Source: Platerodrilus igneus (Eukaryota > Arthropoda > Insecta > Coleoptera > Lycidae). From it: a stretch of DNA of 64,000 nucleotides. Positions 23,001 to 33,177 of the stretch are shown here, piece by piece. The notes under the pieces were generated by a model that worked only from the letters and a program-made list of their open reading frames with translations, was not told the origin of the DNA and searched no databases. Positions within the stretch are counted from its first letter, which is position 1. Each line of letters opens with the position of its first letter. The stretch spans positions 2,852,001 to 2,916,000 of the forward strand of contig JARFIW010000899.1 of the NCBI GenBank assembly GCA_036346225.1. The letters are read 5' to 3'. The position numbers were made by a program, and so were the translations under genes.

Positions 23001-23678
23001 TTTCGTCTATTTCCATTTCGTTAAAATTTAGTTCTTCTACGTTAATTGGGTCTGTCAGTGATAATTCTACGGGATAGACGTTTGAATTTAATATTGTTGT
23101 GGTTGCAAAATTATCTTTTATTTGAACTAAGGCAGTTGGGGTTTCTACTCCTTGTTGAAACGTCATATGATTTATTATTCCTAAATTTTTGTTAGATTTT
23201 ACTGGGATTTTTATTTTTCTTTCCGTTCGGGGTTCTATAGTGTATTTTTGTTCAACTTGTGTGTTTTGAAATTTAATTGGGATTTTTCCGTATTTTGTCC
23301 TTAATAAGCGATTTTTAATGTCAATGTTGGCTCCTAATTTTCTTAGAAGGTCCATTCCGATTAATCCGTCATATTTGTCGTTAAATTCGAATACACAAAA
23401 TTTATGTTTCATTTTAACATTAAATGTTCTCGGTAAGGGTATATTTGCTACGAATTAGTGTAGTGTCGTTTGATGAGCTGTTTTAATTTTAAATGGTTCT
23501 CTTTCTACATAATCTAAATAATGTTTTTGTACGGTTCTGGGGCTAATTAGTGTTTTAGAGGATCCAGTGTCGATTAATAGTTTGAATTTGGCGTGGGGTA
23601 TTTCCATGTATGGTAATACTAAGTGATTTATGTTATTTAAGTTTATTAAGTTTGGTTGTCTATGAATGGGTCCATTTG
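20034..23678 (-). pseudogene. pol: Gypsy-A pol (protease, RT, RNase H, integrase), broken
   Basis: Order on the minus strand: a retropepsin region (aspartic protease) near 23580-23400, broken by a TAA near 23454 within the segment leading to 23412. Then a long linker (22729-23412), and RT pieces (22309-22530, 21962-22294) with [28 protein letters not shown] one-base loss near 22335 throws the frame just before the catalytic YLDD box. RNase H follows in fragments (about 21550-21960), then the integrase zinc region. The integrase core and C-terminus form an open frame (20034-20915) with Asp in LHADTLVV, Asp in TLDNGSEF and Glu in SNGLIER, so the DD35E triad survives. The protein as a whole cannot be made. 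Confidence 0.88.
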
Positions 23679-24830
23679 AAAATTTGAATTCGAGTTTTCT
23701 TCGTCGTACTCCTCGTAAGTTTCGTATTGTTCGTCACGTTCGTAAGTTTCTGCATGGTTTGATTCATTGTTCGTAGGTGTCTCAATGTAATTATTCTGGT
23801 CAGTGTCAAATTTTTCTATTTCTTGATGGAATAATTCCTCTGATGTAAAATTGCGTTTCTGATGAGGGTTTGGTCGGATGTGTGTTATCTTTGTATTTTG
23901 TCTGGTGTTACCAGATGAGGTATCCATTGGTGTTGGTTTGTAATAATTATTAGGGTTGTTATTATTATTAGTCATTGGTGTATTTCTATTAGGGTTTGCG
24001 TTGAGTTCTGGTCTTTGTTGGTTTAGGTTTTGATTAAATCTTGGTTGGAATGCGGGTTTCGTAAAAGTTGGGTTAAACGTTGGTTTTGAAAAATGTTTAA
24101 ATTGATTATTAAAATTCGTATTGTTGAAACTTGGGTTATTAATTCGCGGTTGATTTGTTTGTGCGTTAAAGGGTGTGAATTTTTGTTGAGGGGTTGTTTG
24201 TCTTGTAGCTTGTATGGTTTTTATTGGTGAATAACTTTTATTTCCGTTGGGATTGTATAGTCTGTTACGGTAATACATTACATTTTCTTCTTCTATTACT
24301 AGGCTCATAGCTTCTTCTAGATTTTGGGGTCTTTGGAATCTGATTTTATCCGATAGTCGTTCTGGTAAAGCGTTTATGTATGTGTCTAGTGCCATTTCGT
24401 CATACATTTTGTTTTAAATGTCTAACGTTTTGATCGGGTTCTTCGATTTTAATTTTGTTAAAATTAAACTTCTCACGTCTTGGCATTTCATTCCGAATTG
24501 GTAGGGGGATTGATTGTGTTTCATTCTAAGGCTTATTAGGTCTCGTACCAGGCATTTTATGTTACGTTGGTCTCCAAAATATGCAATTAGTAGCTGTTTA
24601 AACTCCTGCCATTCCTGTAAATCGTCCCTACTGGCGATTAAGGTTAGTGCCCTTCCGGTTAGTTTACTTATTACCAAGCGTATAAGCAATGAATTTCTTT
24701 GGTCATCTCCGGGTTTGTAGAAGGTGTTTAGGAACATTTCGGCTGCTCCAATGAAATTTGAGAGATGGGCCTGTGTGCCCTCAAATGTCTATATTGTCTC
24801 TAAATAGAGTCGCATGTCTGTGTTACTCAT
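23646..24830 (-). pseudogene. gag: Gypsy-A gag, broken
   Basis: Start Met at 24830 (MSNTD...). The first part contains TFEGTQAHLSNFIGAAEMFL and TFYKPGDDQRNSLLIRLVISKL. The C-terminal half is Asn/Gln/Pro-rich with repeated NPTF/NP-type words and an acidic Tyr/Glu-rich end (YERDEQYETYEEYDEENSN). No CCHC zinc knuckle is present, as in errantivirus Gags. Breaks: TAG at 24789-24791 where Gypsy-B has Gln, a frameshifted stretch ending in a TAA at 24414-24416, after which the frame resumes at 24407. The frame problem next to MYDEMA is shared with Gypsy-B. Confidence 0.85.
23679..23685 (-). promoter_or_regulatory. Candidate -1 frameshift site, Gypsy-A
   Basis: A AAT TTT on the minus strand, in gag frame, is an X XXY YYZ heptamer eleven codons before the gag stop. 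The pol frame is open in -1 from this point. The same heptamer is present in Gypsy-B at 36221-36227. Confidence 0.55.
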
Positions 24831-24905
24831 GTTGGTTAAGGGTTGTTTTCGATTTTGGAAAATTTTAAAAAAATTATTATTATTTTTTTTGAATTAAGGT
24901 TTATT

Positions 24906-24911
24906 TCGCTC
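24906..24911. other. Deletion junction between Gypsy-A and BEL-C
   Basis: Left of here the sequence follows the Gypsy leader (compare Gypsy-B, reverse complement of 34986-35073) down to TTTATTTCGCT. Right of here it is BEL-C integrase (MGHLPESE, minus strand). AGCG is compatible with both sides, a short microhomology. The left neighbour of Gypsy-A and the right neighbour of BEL-C are both BEL-A, so one deletion between the two insertions explains the missing halves. Confidence 0.75.
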
Positions 24912-27900
24912 TCTGGTAAGTGACCCATGATTTGACTCAACGGAACTGGTTTGACCCGGTAACAAGTAACACAATGCTGTACTGTTGCCCGAGCAAGATT
25001 CCGACCTCCTGTAATCCAAAATCGATCCCTAGTGGAAGACAGTAACAATTGTGGCCCCGCATGTAATAATCGTTTATGTTCGCTTTCCATTATAATTTTT
25101 GATAAGATGTGTTTACCGCTTAATAATAACGGATGTTTTTTGTCGAAACTAAAATGGGAATTTTTTAATCTCCCTCCAACCCGAAGTAAATTGTAGTTAT
25201 CTAAAAATGGAGACAATTTCATCCATGAACCCGTAACATTTGCCTTAGAATTTCCCTTTGCCCATTCGATTTCTTCTATAAAACTCTCTCGTTGCGCAAT
25301 TTAAACTAGACGTTTTAAAGCTAAATCTAATTCATTAATCGTTAATTTACCCGTAATACACCCATCGTGTGATCTGCAATTATTTGCAAATCTCATACAC
25401 CACGCTACAATTTTTTGTAGTTTATGTAATGACCATGTAAGGTTGAATAGAAATATTTCTTCGCGTTTTATTGCTATTAATTTTACTCGTTCTTTGATTT
25501 CAGGCACCGCGTCAACAAACTCCTCGGTTTCAACCGAAAATGACCACTCTGACTCAGGTAGTGATAACCATACCGGTCCATTCCACCACATGGATGATTT
25601 TAATAACTCGCTTGGAACCAATCCCCTCGAAATTATATCAGCAGGATTTTCACTAGTATGAACATATCGCCAATCAGATGTATTAGTGAGATTTTGGATT
25701 TGTGTCACTCGGTGTGCCACAAACTCCTTTAATTTATTTGACGGAAGTCTAATCCATGCAAGCGCGATTGTTGAATCGCACCAGAAAAATATTCGATCAA
25801 AATTTATATTTAACGAATGCAATATTTTGTCTGCTAATTTTGCCGCCAATAATGCTCCGCATAATTCAAAACGTGGTATTGTAATTTCCTTTATAGGAGC
25901 TACCCTTGATTTTGCACATAACAATCCTGTGGAAATCGAACCGTCAATTTCTGTCTTGATATATGCACACGCACCGTAAGCCGTTTTACATGCATCTGAA
26001 AATAAATGCAACTCAAGCCTATCACTGCTTCCACACGGTACATGTCTCGAAATTTGTAAATTATTTAACGTTGGCAGACTCTCTATTAGTTTCCTCCATT
26101 GCGCATATAATTGTTGCGGTATTACCTCATCCCATCCCAACTGGGTTTTCCATAAACTTTGAATCAAAATTTTTGCAACAATAATGCATGGCCCAATTAA
26201 ACCCAAAGGATCAAATAGTTTGCTGATAACTGATAACATGTCCCTTTTTGTAACACTGGATTTAATATGAATTTCACCCACACTAATCATTAAAGTATCC
26301 TTTCTAAAATCCCAACACAGACCTAATGTTCTGTGTATCGAATTATCGCCTATAACAATCGTATTTTGTGTACCCGTTGATTCAGTTATGACATATCGTA
26401 AGATATCCGCATCGTTCGAAACCCATTTCCGAATCGGAAATCCACCCAATTATAGTACATCCCTTATGTTCCGACATAACTTCGTTGCCGTTTGTTTGCA
26501 ATCTGACCCACTTAATAGGTCGTCTACATAAAAATCATGTAAGATCGCCTGTTTCGCATCGTGATTCACATTTGGATAATCATACACCGTTTGCTGCAAA
26601 GCCCTAACAGCAAGATATGGGGCAGATGCAGTCCCATAAGTCACTGTGTTTAAATTATAATACTTTAAATCATCTGTATTATTTTCACGCCATATAATTC
26701 TTTGGTACTTTCTCTGGTCCGCCTTAACTAACACCTGCCTGTACATTTTCTCCACATCTCCTGATATTACGTAACGATGTCTCCGAAAGCGCAACAAAAT
26801 TGCCACAAGATCGTCCTGAATTGTAGGACCCACATATTGCGTATCGTTTAGAGACACGTTGTTTGTATCTTTGCAGGAACCATCGAATACTACGCGTAAT
26901 CTTGTGGTGGTACTGGTTTCCTTTATCACCCTGTGATGTGGTAAATAATATCCGTCATGAATGTTAGTTTTTGTTAATGTAATTTCAGTCATGTGATTTA
27001 GTGACACATACTCGCGCATAAAACTTGTGTATTGTTGCTTAAGTTTCGCATTTTTAGCAAACTGATGTTCCAATCTGAAAAATCTAGTGCATGCCGTTGT
27101 ATACGTATCCCCTAATTTCGGTTCAGTTTCAATAAAGGGTATTGAAACAATGTAATGACCTGTATCAGCTTTCTCAATTGTTTTTTGAAAATGATTTTCG
27201 CAAAACGTTTCCGAATTGTTGTCAATAGTCTGATGACCTCGACACTCCTCTAGTTCCCAAAACTCCCTGAGTTGCTGCTGAATATTAATAGTTTTTGCGA
27301 AATTGCACACTGTTGTGTGGCTTTTCTTGATATTGATTGGGCATGGCCCTCCAACAATCCAACCTAATCTCGTGTTTTGTAGTATTGGCTGTAACTGATT
27401 TACCCGAATTTGCTCCGGATACAACAACTCCCAGAATATGTTAGCTCCGATTAACACATCAATCTCATTATTTTTATTGAAACTCTGATCCGCAAGTACT
27501 ACCCGCTTTGGAATAATCAGTTCACTTATCTCAAATGATTTCGTTGGTATCCTATCCGAAATTTTATCTAACACATAACAGGACAGAGTTTTGTTGTACG
27601 ACGAATGACACGACTGTATTTGTATTTCAGCTTGTTCTGTAACGTTCGACGTATGCTGATTTATTCCCGTTATAACCATTTGTTGTTTAAACCTCTGTAA
27701 CTTTAACCTTTTACATAACTCTGTTGTAATGAAGCTGCTTTCAGAACCGGAATCCAAAAGAGCCCAACAAACCTCATAGATTCCGTTCGCGTTTTTTATT
27801 CTAATTATTGCAGTTGATAGCAACACCTTAGAACAATTTGCATGGCTAAAGTTAACCTTTATTACCTCTGTATTATTTTGGACCACTGTCCTTGTATTAC

Positions 27901-29176
27901 CCTCATTGCCTTGATTAACTTGAGTCTCCCCTTCCGAATTAACGCTCTTCCCATAATGAAGTAACGTATGATGCTGTTTACCACATTTTCGGCACGTTCC
28001 CGACTTACAAGTTGTCGAAAAATGGTTCCCCTTTAAGCAGTTTAAGCATAATCGTTTGGATTTTGCTTCCGAAGTCCGTTCATGCGCATTTAGCTTTAAA
28101 AATAACCCACAATTGTAAATCGCATGATCAGCATTATCACAGTATTTGCATTTAAACCCGCCTTTATTACCCGTAGTTACCAAAGTAATTGTAGAATCTG
28201 ATTTACAATCCCTTTCTCTTATTCCGTGATTTGGTTTACTCCAACTCGGTTTTTTATTATCGCTATCTAACGATTCTAGTAATTGACATCTTCCCGTTAA
28301 GAACGTTTTGATATCTGCATATGAAGGAAATTCTACTGTTAGCGTTGAAATTTCCCATTCCCGTTTAATCTGTGTATCCAATTTTGAACCGATTAGATAT
28401 ATTAATAATGCATTCCAATATTGTTCCATTGGTTGCTCTAATGACTCTAAAGCCAATACGTGTTTCGAAAATTCATCTACTAATTTACGCAAATCGGAGG
28501 CATTTCTCCCTTTCACTCTAGGTAAATTAAACAACGCTTTTATGTGGTTGTTTACCAACAGTTTTTTGTTATCAAATCTCTCTAAAATTAATTTCCACGC
28601 AATTTTGTAATTTGCCCCACTGGTAGGCAAAGCCTTAATGATTTGAGCCGCTAGGCCGGTAATGCTCGAGCGAAGATAATAGAGTTTTTGGATATCACTC
28701 AGTGATGAATCCGAATCAATTACCGATGTAAAGGTATCTCTAAATTCACACCATTGCTCTAAGGATCCCGAGAATTTAGGAATTTCTAAAACCGGCAATT
28801 TAACACCCTTTTTGTGGTGGCCCGTCACTGACCTTTCAGAAACCGAGCCGCCACTGCCACAATCAGCATTATTAATAGAATTATCGTTAATTATTGATTT
28901 AGCTCGTGAAGTAGCTTCAAAATACATGGTTTCAAATATCTCCCGTTCTTTACATTGTACCACCAAATCTGATTCCTCACAAATCTCTTCAATATTAGAT
29001 TGTGTTTCACAAAATTCTTGAAATACTCCCTCTAACCTATTTAAACGCTCTGATAGTTCAATTACAACCCGATTATCAATTTTATTCTCCAAAACACCGC
29101 TCAAATGATTTTTAAATGCTGTTAAACTGTGTTTCAAGCAACCCCTTTTCCTGTTTAATAAATTTAACTCAGACAT
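24911..29176 (-). pseudogene. BEL-C Gag-Pol polyprotein, two stops, C-terminus lost
   Basis: Start Met at 29176. Domains in order: N-terminal coiled region; DUF1759-type capsid (FSGSLEQWCEFRDTF, residues about 134-150); three Cys/His knuckles (CKYCDNADHAIYNC, CLNCLKGNHFSTTC, CRKCGKQHHTLLH) at about 340-410; protease with ALLDSGSESSFIT (about 470); RT with VVFDGSCK, ISGDVEKMYRQV and the active site FYVDDLLSG (about 880). A TAA at 26450-26452 then interrupts, and the same frame continues (GGFPIRKW) through RNase H (LFSDACKTAYGACAY, FFWCDSTIALAWI, NPADIISRG). A second TAA at 25301-25303 precedes the integrase zinc region (HKRLLHAGPQ, HCVTCYRVK). The integrase core is missing at the deletion junction. 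The catalytic residues present are intact. Confidence 0.9.
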
Positions 29177-29434
29177 TTTGTTTCAGATCAAAAAAGCTCA
29201 GTAAATATTAAAGGAATTCAGTAGAGAAAGGAAACTTACTCGCAAATGTTATGATTTTACAATCAACCAGATATGTAGTCGACAGGCAGCTCAATTTCCA
29301 TAAGCGATGACTGCAACTATGCTGGACAACTGTACCATCTTGAACACGTGAATGATGCCTGCTTAGTGAAATGTTTCATCACTACCAATGAACCCCGTTT
29401 TGTATTGTTATATTAATTATGTATTACTAACATA
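29177..29434 (-). other. BEL-C leader
   Basis: About 260 bp of untranslated leader between the primer binding site and the Gag-Pol start; no other signal seen. Confidence 0.6.
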
Positions 29435-29452
29435 ATCCGGCTCGAAGGACCA
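29435..29452 (-). promoter_or_regulatory. BEL-C primer binding site
   Basis: Minus-strand TGGTCCTTCGAGCCGGAT, three bases inside the LTR end. This word is familiar from BEL/Pao elements; the priming tRNA is not identified here. Confidence 0.75.
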
Positions 29453-29455
29453 AAA

Positions 29456-29691
29456 TGACCATGCTGGTCTGAATTGTTAACACACAATAAAAAAAGAAAC
29501 ACTTGATCTATACATTTAATAAGGTAAATTAATGTATTTACATAACAACACATTAAGCGTTGCGCGTGCTAACAGTATTCGCAGTGGACTGTGTGGTTTA
29601 TGAGATGAACGTTAGGCACGCCACCAACGCAAAGTCAAGCGCGTGAATTTAAATCTCTAACAGTATCAATTAAATACAGTAACATACGGCA
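29456..29691 (-). repeat. BEL-C 5' LTR
   Basis: On the minus strand it begins TGCCGTATGTTACTG at 29691 and ends CAGCATGGTCA at 29456 (TG...CA, 236 bp). The right edge is set by where BEL-A coding sequence resumes. The second LTR is absent, so the borders are inferred and could shift by a few bases. Confidence 0.7.
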
Positions 29692-32276
29692 CTCCCCCGC
29701 ACCGTATCTTGCAGTAAAATGTCTTATGCAATTAGCTGAAAATTTTAAGGAATACCCTGCTGCCAGTAAGGTGATAGAAACAAGTTTTTATATTGATGAT
29801 TTATTAACTGGGTCGGATTCAATAATCGAATTACTAGCATTACAGAAAGAGATAACTAATATTTTATCAGCATCGGGATTTGAATTAAGAAAATGGTTTT
29901 GTAACGAATCTAACATTTTAAATAGCATGTCGGTTAATCCAGAACTAGACGCTAGTATTTTAAAGGTTGGTGATAATAACAATAAAACTCGTGGTATATA
30001 TTGGAATCCGATGTATGATACCATTCAGTTTTCTATACGTCAGTTTGATGACGAAATTGCGCATATTAATAAACGTGCTATCCAATCCATGATTTGCCAA
30101 ATTAATATGTCCGGTTATTGTTTTAGCAAAATTTATCATGCAAGAATTATGGAAGAGTAAACTACCTTGGGATGAAGACGTACCAGCTGATTTATTAACA
30201 AAATGGTTAAGTTTTCAAAATGAGTTAAGTTATATCAATAATTTTAAAATTCCCCTGCATGCAGTTCTGTCAGACTATTTAATTATTGAGTTACACGGGT
30301 TTTTCGGACGCTTCTGAAAGGGCTTATGGAGCGTGTCTGTATATTAGATGTATTAATTCAATGGGAACAATAACATCGAATTTATTTTGCGCAAAATCTC
30401 GAATTACATCTATAACACAAATGACAATTCCACGCCTAGAGTTATGCGGTGCTGTTTTATTAGCGAATCTTGCAAAAAGAGCTGAAGATGCTCTAGAAAT
30501 CACCTTCAATACGAAAACTTTTGGACAGACTCTACTATTACATTGGCTTGGTTAAAATGGGATATTACCCGATGGAAAAATTTTGTTGCTAACCGCGTTA
30601 CTGAGATCAGTAACTTAACCAGTATTCAGGATTGGCATCACGTACAGTCAGGGGAAAATCCTGCAGATATTTTATTACGTGGAATGACACCAAAATTATT
30701 CTGTGAGTCTGACCTGTGGTTTCGAGGTCCACCTTGGCTACTTGAAACTAACTCAAAATGGAGTTTAAATGAAATCTGTACTAACTTTGAAGTGCCAGAG
30801 CAACGATCAAGTTTTACTATGTTGGTGACTATCACGACGTTCAATATTATTTTGGATCTAATTAACGATCTGTTATCATTTCTTAAATTACAAAGAGTTG
30901 TTGCTCATCTATTAAAATTTAAAAATAATTGTAAATCAAAGAATAAGTTATATGGTAATCTTACTTCAACTGAACTTAACTATGCGTTAATGCTGTTAAT
31001 AAGGGTGGAGTGTTTTGATCAAGATTATAATAATTTGCTACATAACAAACTTCTACACAAAAAGAGTAAATTGCTTCCACTTAATCCTTTCATGCATAAA
31101 TCCGTGAGACGAGTAGGAGGGAGACTTAAGAATTCCAGTTCTGATTTTGACTATAAACATCAAATAATTTTACCAAAGGGTCATAAATTAACTGAATTAA
31201 TATTAAATTATGAGCATAAGGAACTTTTTCACTGTGGAGTTCAAAGTCTGTTTTATTCGATCAGACAACGATTCTGGCCATTTACCGGAAAAAATGCTTG
31301 TAAAAAAATTATTAAAAATTGCATTATTTGTTATAAAGTAAAATCAAAAAATTTAAATTATTTAATGGGTGATCTGCCTTACTCTAGAGTTACAGAGTCT
31401 GCTCCCTTTATTAATATAGGTATAGACTATGGTGGTCCATTTGCAATTAAAGACAGGAAAACTCGAGGTGCAAAAATATTAAAAGGTTATATTTGTCTTT
31501 TTGTTTCACTTAGAACTGGTTACGTATTTGTCCGCTGATGCCTTCCTTGCCACTTTACGTATATTTGTAAATCGTAGAGGTAAGCCATCTAACATATTCT
31601 CAGACAATGGATGAAATTTCGTAGAAACAAGTTCAAATTTAGAAGTTCTATCCAATAAATTAGCTGAAAATAATATAACTTGGCATTTTATTCAGGCCAG
31701 ATCACCCACTTTCGAAGAAATTTGGGAAGCGTGAATTACCAGTGCAAAATTTCATTTAAAAAGAGTATTAGAAAACGATTCGTTCACTTATGAAGAATTT
31801 TCCACCGTGTTGGTTCAGATTAAGGGTGTTTTAAACTCACGTCCCTTATGCCCCTTATCCACCGATCCAAACAATTTGAATGCGTTAACTCCAGCACATT
31901 TTCTAATTGGAAGACCGCTTACTGCACTTTTAGAAGTAAACATTCAGCATATTCCGGAAAACCCATTGCGAAAATTTCAACATTTCCAGTTCATGTTACA
32001 ACATTACTGGAGCCCTTGGCACAAGGAATATTTGAATCAGCTGCAAACGTGTCAAATGGTAGCAGAATTCGCAGGAGCTTTTGAAAATCGGCACAACATG
32101 TTTTAATAAAAAGCGATAATGCGCCCACGTTAAATTGGCAACTCGGTCGAATCTCTTCGTTACATCCAGGTACTGATGGTATTACCAGAGTAGTGGATAT
32201 CAAGGTATAAGAAGAAATTCTTCGTCGTGCTATTACCAAAGTGTGTGCATTACCAATTGATTGGCATTTTTTATAG
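29692..32276 (+). pseudogene. BEL-A pol C-terminal part: RT, RNase H, integrase
   Basis: Resumes inside the RT at ...APYLAVKCLMQLAENF, then the RT active site FYIDDLLTGSD (29787-29820) with both aspartates, and LRKWFCNESNIL. After a stop at 30158-30160 and frameshifts come RNase H (FSDASERAYGACLYI, IPRLELCGAVL, ENPADILLRG) and, in the frame 30543-31538, the integrase zinc region (HKELFHCG, NCIICYKVK), LMGDLPYSRV and the first core Asp in IGIDYGGPF. The second core Asp (FSDNG) is followed by TGA at 31611-31613. The third position reads IWEA followed by TGA (31731-31733). The C-terminal RVVDIKV and ITKVCALPI close the protein at 32276. The integrase would have inserted the element with 5-bp duplications. 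Dead in several places. Confidence 0.88.
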
Positions 32277-32465
32277 TATTTTAAGTTATCAATCGTTGCT
32301 ACTTAAACATATGCTTACTGATGATTTAGTTGATTTAGTTATAGTATTTTAATTATTTTCGTATACTTAGTGAATTAACAATTGAAGATTAGTAATTATT
32401 AATTATAATTAAGTTTATATTATTTTGTTAACTACTTGAAATCAGTATTTCCAAGACCGGCGGAA
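32277..32465 (+). other. BEL-A 3' untranslated region with polypurine-like tract
   Basis: AT-rich; GGCGGAA directly precedes the 3' LTR at 32459-32465 and probably primed plus-strand DNA. Confidence 0.55.
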
Positions 32466-32608
32466 TGTTAAGCCTTTATTTGCCTAAGTGCGGTCCTGCC
32501 CTATTTATATTGTACATTTTAAAGCACTTGAATTTACCGTTTAAGGAAGTACTAACCAACCCTTGTATTGATTCACTCAGGTATTCGATTCATTTTCTCT
32601 TCTTGGTA

Positions 32609-32612
32609 CGCG
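32609..32612. repeat. Gypsy-B target duplication, left (CGCG)
   Basis: GGTACGCG precedes AGTTATG. The partner CGCG is at 41474-41477, and the joined site GGTACGCGTCCTG is seen unbroken (apart from the Foldback) in the 5' LTR at 13000-13011. Confidence 0.9.
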
Positions 32613-32931
32613 AGTTATGTATCCCCCAATTACATATATATATTGATATATTGAATCTAATAGGAATTATTAGAAGTTATTAAGTAAAAGTATAAGTTCA
32701 ATGCAACATTGTAACACAAGGATAACCCAGAGAGGTTATCGACAGTTCATGAGAACGGACATGCAACTTTGCATCCGTGAGGGCAGTGATACTGCAGGTG
32801 GCAGGTCACAGGCGGTCAACAGACCGCAATTACTTAGAATTAAGTTGTTACATTGTAATAAAGTGTACAATTAAAGAGAAACGCAGACATGAGATCTGCA
32901 AGTTCTCACAGCCGTGTGAGGGGCAGGTTAT

Positions 32932-32969
32932 TATAAAAGGCCCGGGAGCTCAATGCCCGGCAGTCAGTC
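32932..32969 (+). promoter_or_regulatory. Gypsy-B LTR core promoter (TATA plus initiator)
   Basis: TATAAAAG at 32932-32939 and an arthropod initiator-like TCAGTC at 32964-32969, with the initiator A about 34 bp after the TATA start. This predicts transcription and the U3/R border near 32966. The same pair is in the 3' LTR at 41245-41282. Confidence 0.7.
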
Positions 32970-33097
32970 TTCGAACTCCATACTTCGTTGTTCAAGCTAC
33001 TCAACCGAGTCAGTCTTAAAACTCCATACTTCGTTGTTTGAGCTACTCACCAGTACAATTAATTTTTTATAAAGTTACTATGTACAAATTATATTAA

Positions 33098-33103
33098 AAT
33101 AAA
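33098..33103 (+). promoter_or_regulatory. Gypsy-B poly(A) signal
   Basis: AATAAA about 60 bp before the LTR end. In the 3' LTR it would direct cleavage of the genomic RNA. Confidence 0.5.
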
Positions 33104-33159
33104 TTGTTAAAGTGTCAAAGTTTTTTTAAAGAACCAGCTCCAAAGGCCCGAACTTTAAC

Positions 33160-33177
33160 TGGCGCAGTCGTAACGGA
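33160..33177 (+). promoter_or_regulatory. Gypsy-B primer binding site
   Basis: TGGCGCAGTCGTAACGGA overlaps the last T of the LTR. TGGCGCAGTCG is the tRNA-Ser-type site of the 17.6/297 errantivirus group. Confidence 0.8.

Larger units (their letters stand above)
17742..24910 (-). mobile_element. Gypsy-A: errantivirus-type LTR element, 5' end deleted
   Basis: Minus-strand sister of Gypsy-B (very similar throughout): 3' LTR, polypurine tract, env, pol, gag and 74-80 bp of leader. Its 5' LTR and most of the leader are gone, cut at about 24906-24911 where BEL-C begins. It inserted in BEL-A gag at a CGCG. Unlike Gypsy-B it keeps a nearly full env, but gag and pol carry stops and frameshifts, so it is not autonomous. 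Confidence 0.9.
24911..29691 (-). mobile_element. BEL-C: BEL/Pao element, 3' end deleted
   Basis: Minus-strand BEL/Pao element with 5' LTR, primer site, leader and a long Gag-Pol frame, cut inside the integrase at about 24911. Its right border lies in the BEL-A RT (BEL-A resumes at 29692 with ...APYLAVKC). No partner duplication can be checked because the left border was deleted. Only two stops in about 1,420 codons, so it is a young copy. Confidence 0.88.
32613..33160 (+). repeat. Gypsy-B 5' LTR
   Basis: 548 bp with AGT...ACT ends. It contains a TATA/initiator promoter (32932-32969), a 46-bp tandem duplication beginning GTCAGTCTTCGAACTCC at about 32962 and again at about 33008, and AATAAA at 33098-33103. 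Several dyads (for example around 32800-32830) could fold, but no function is shown. Confidence 0.92.

Noticed and set aside
25443..26184. Plus-strand open frames opposite BEL-C pol
   Set aside because: Antisense shadows of the conserved RNase H and RT region on the minus strand.
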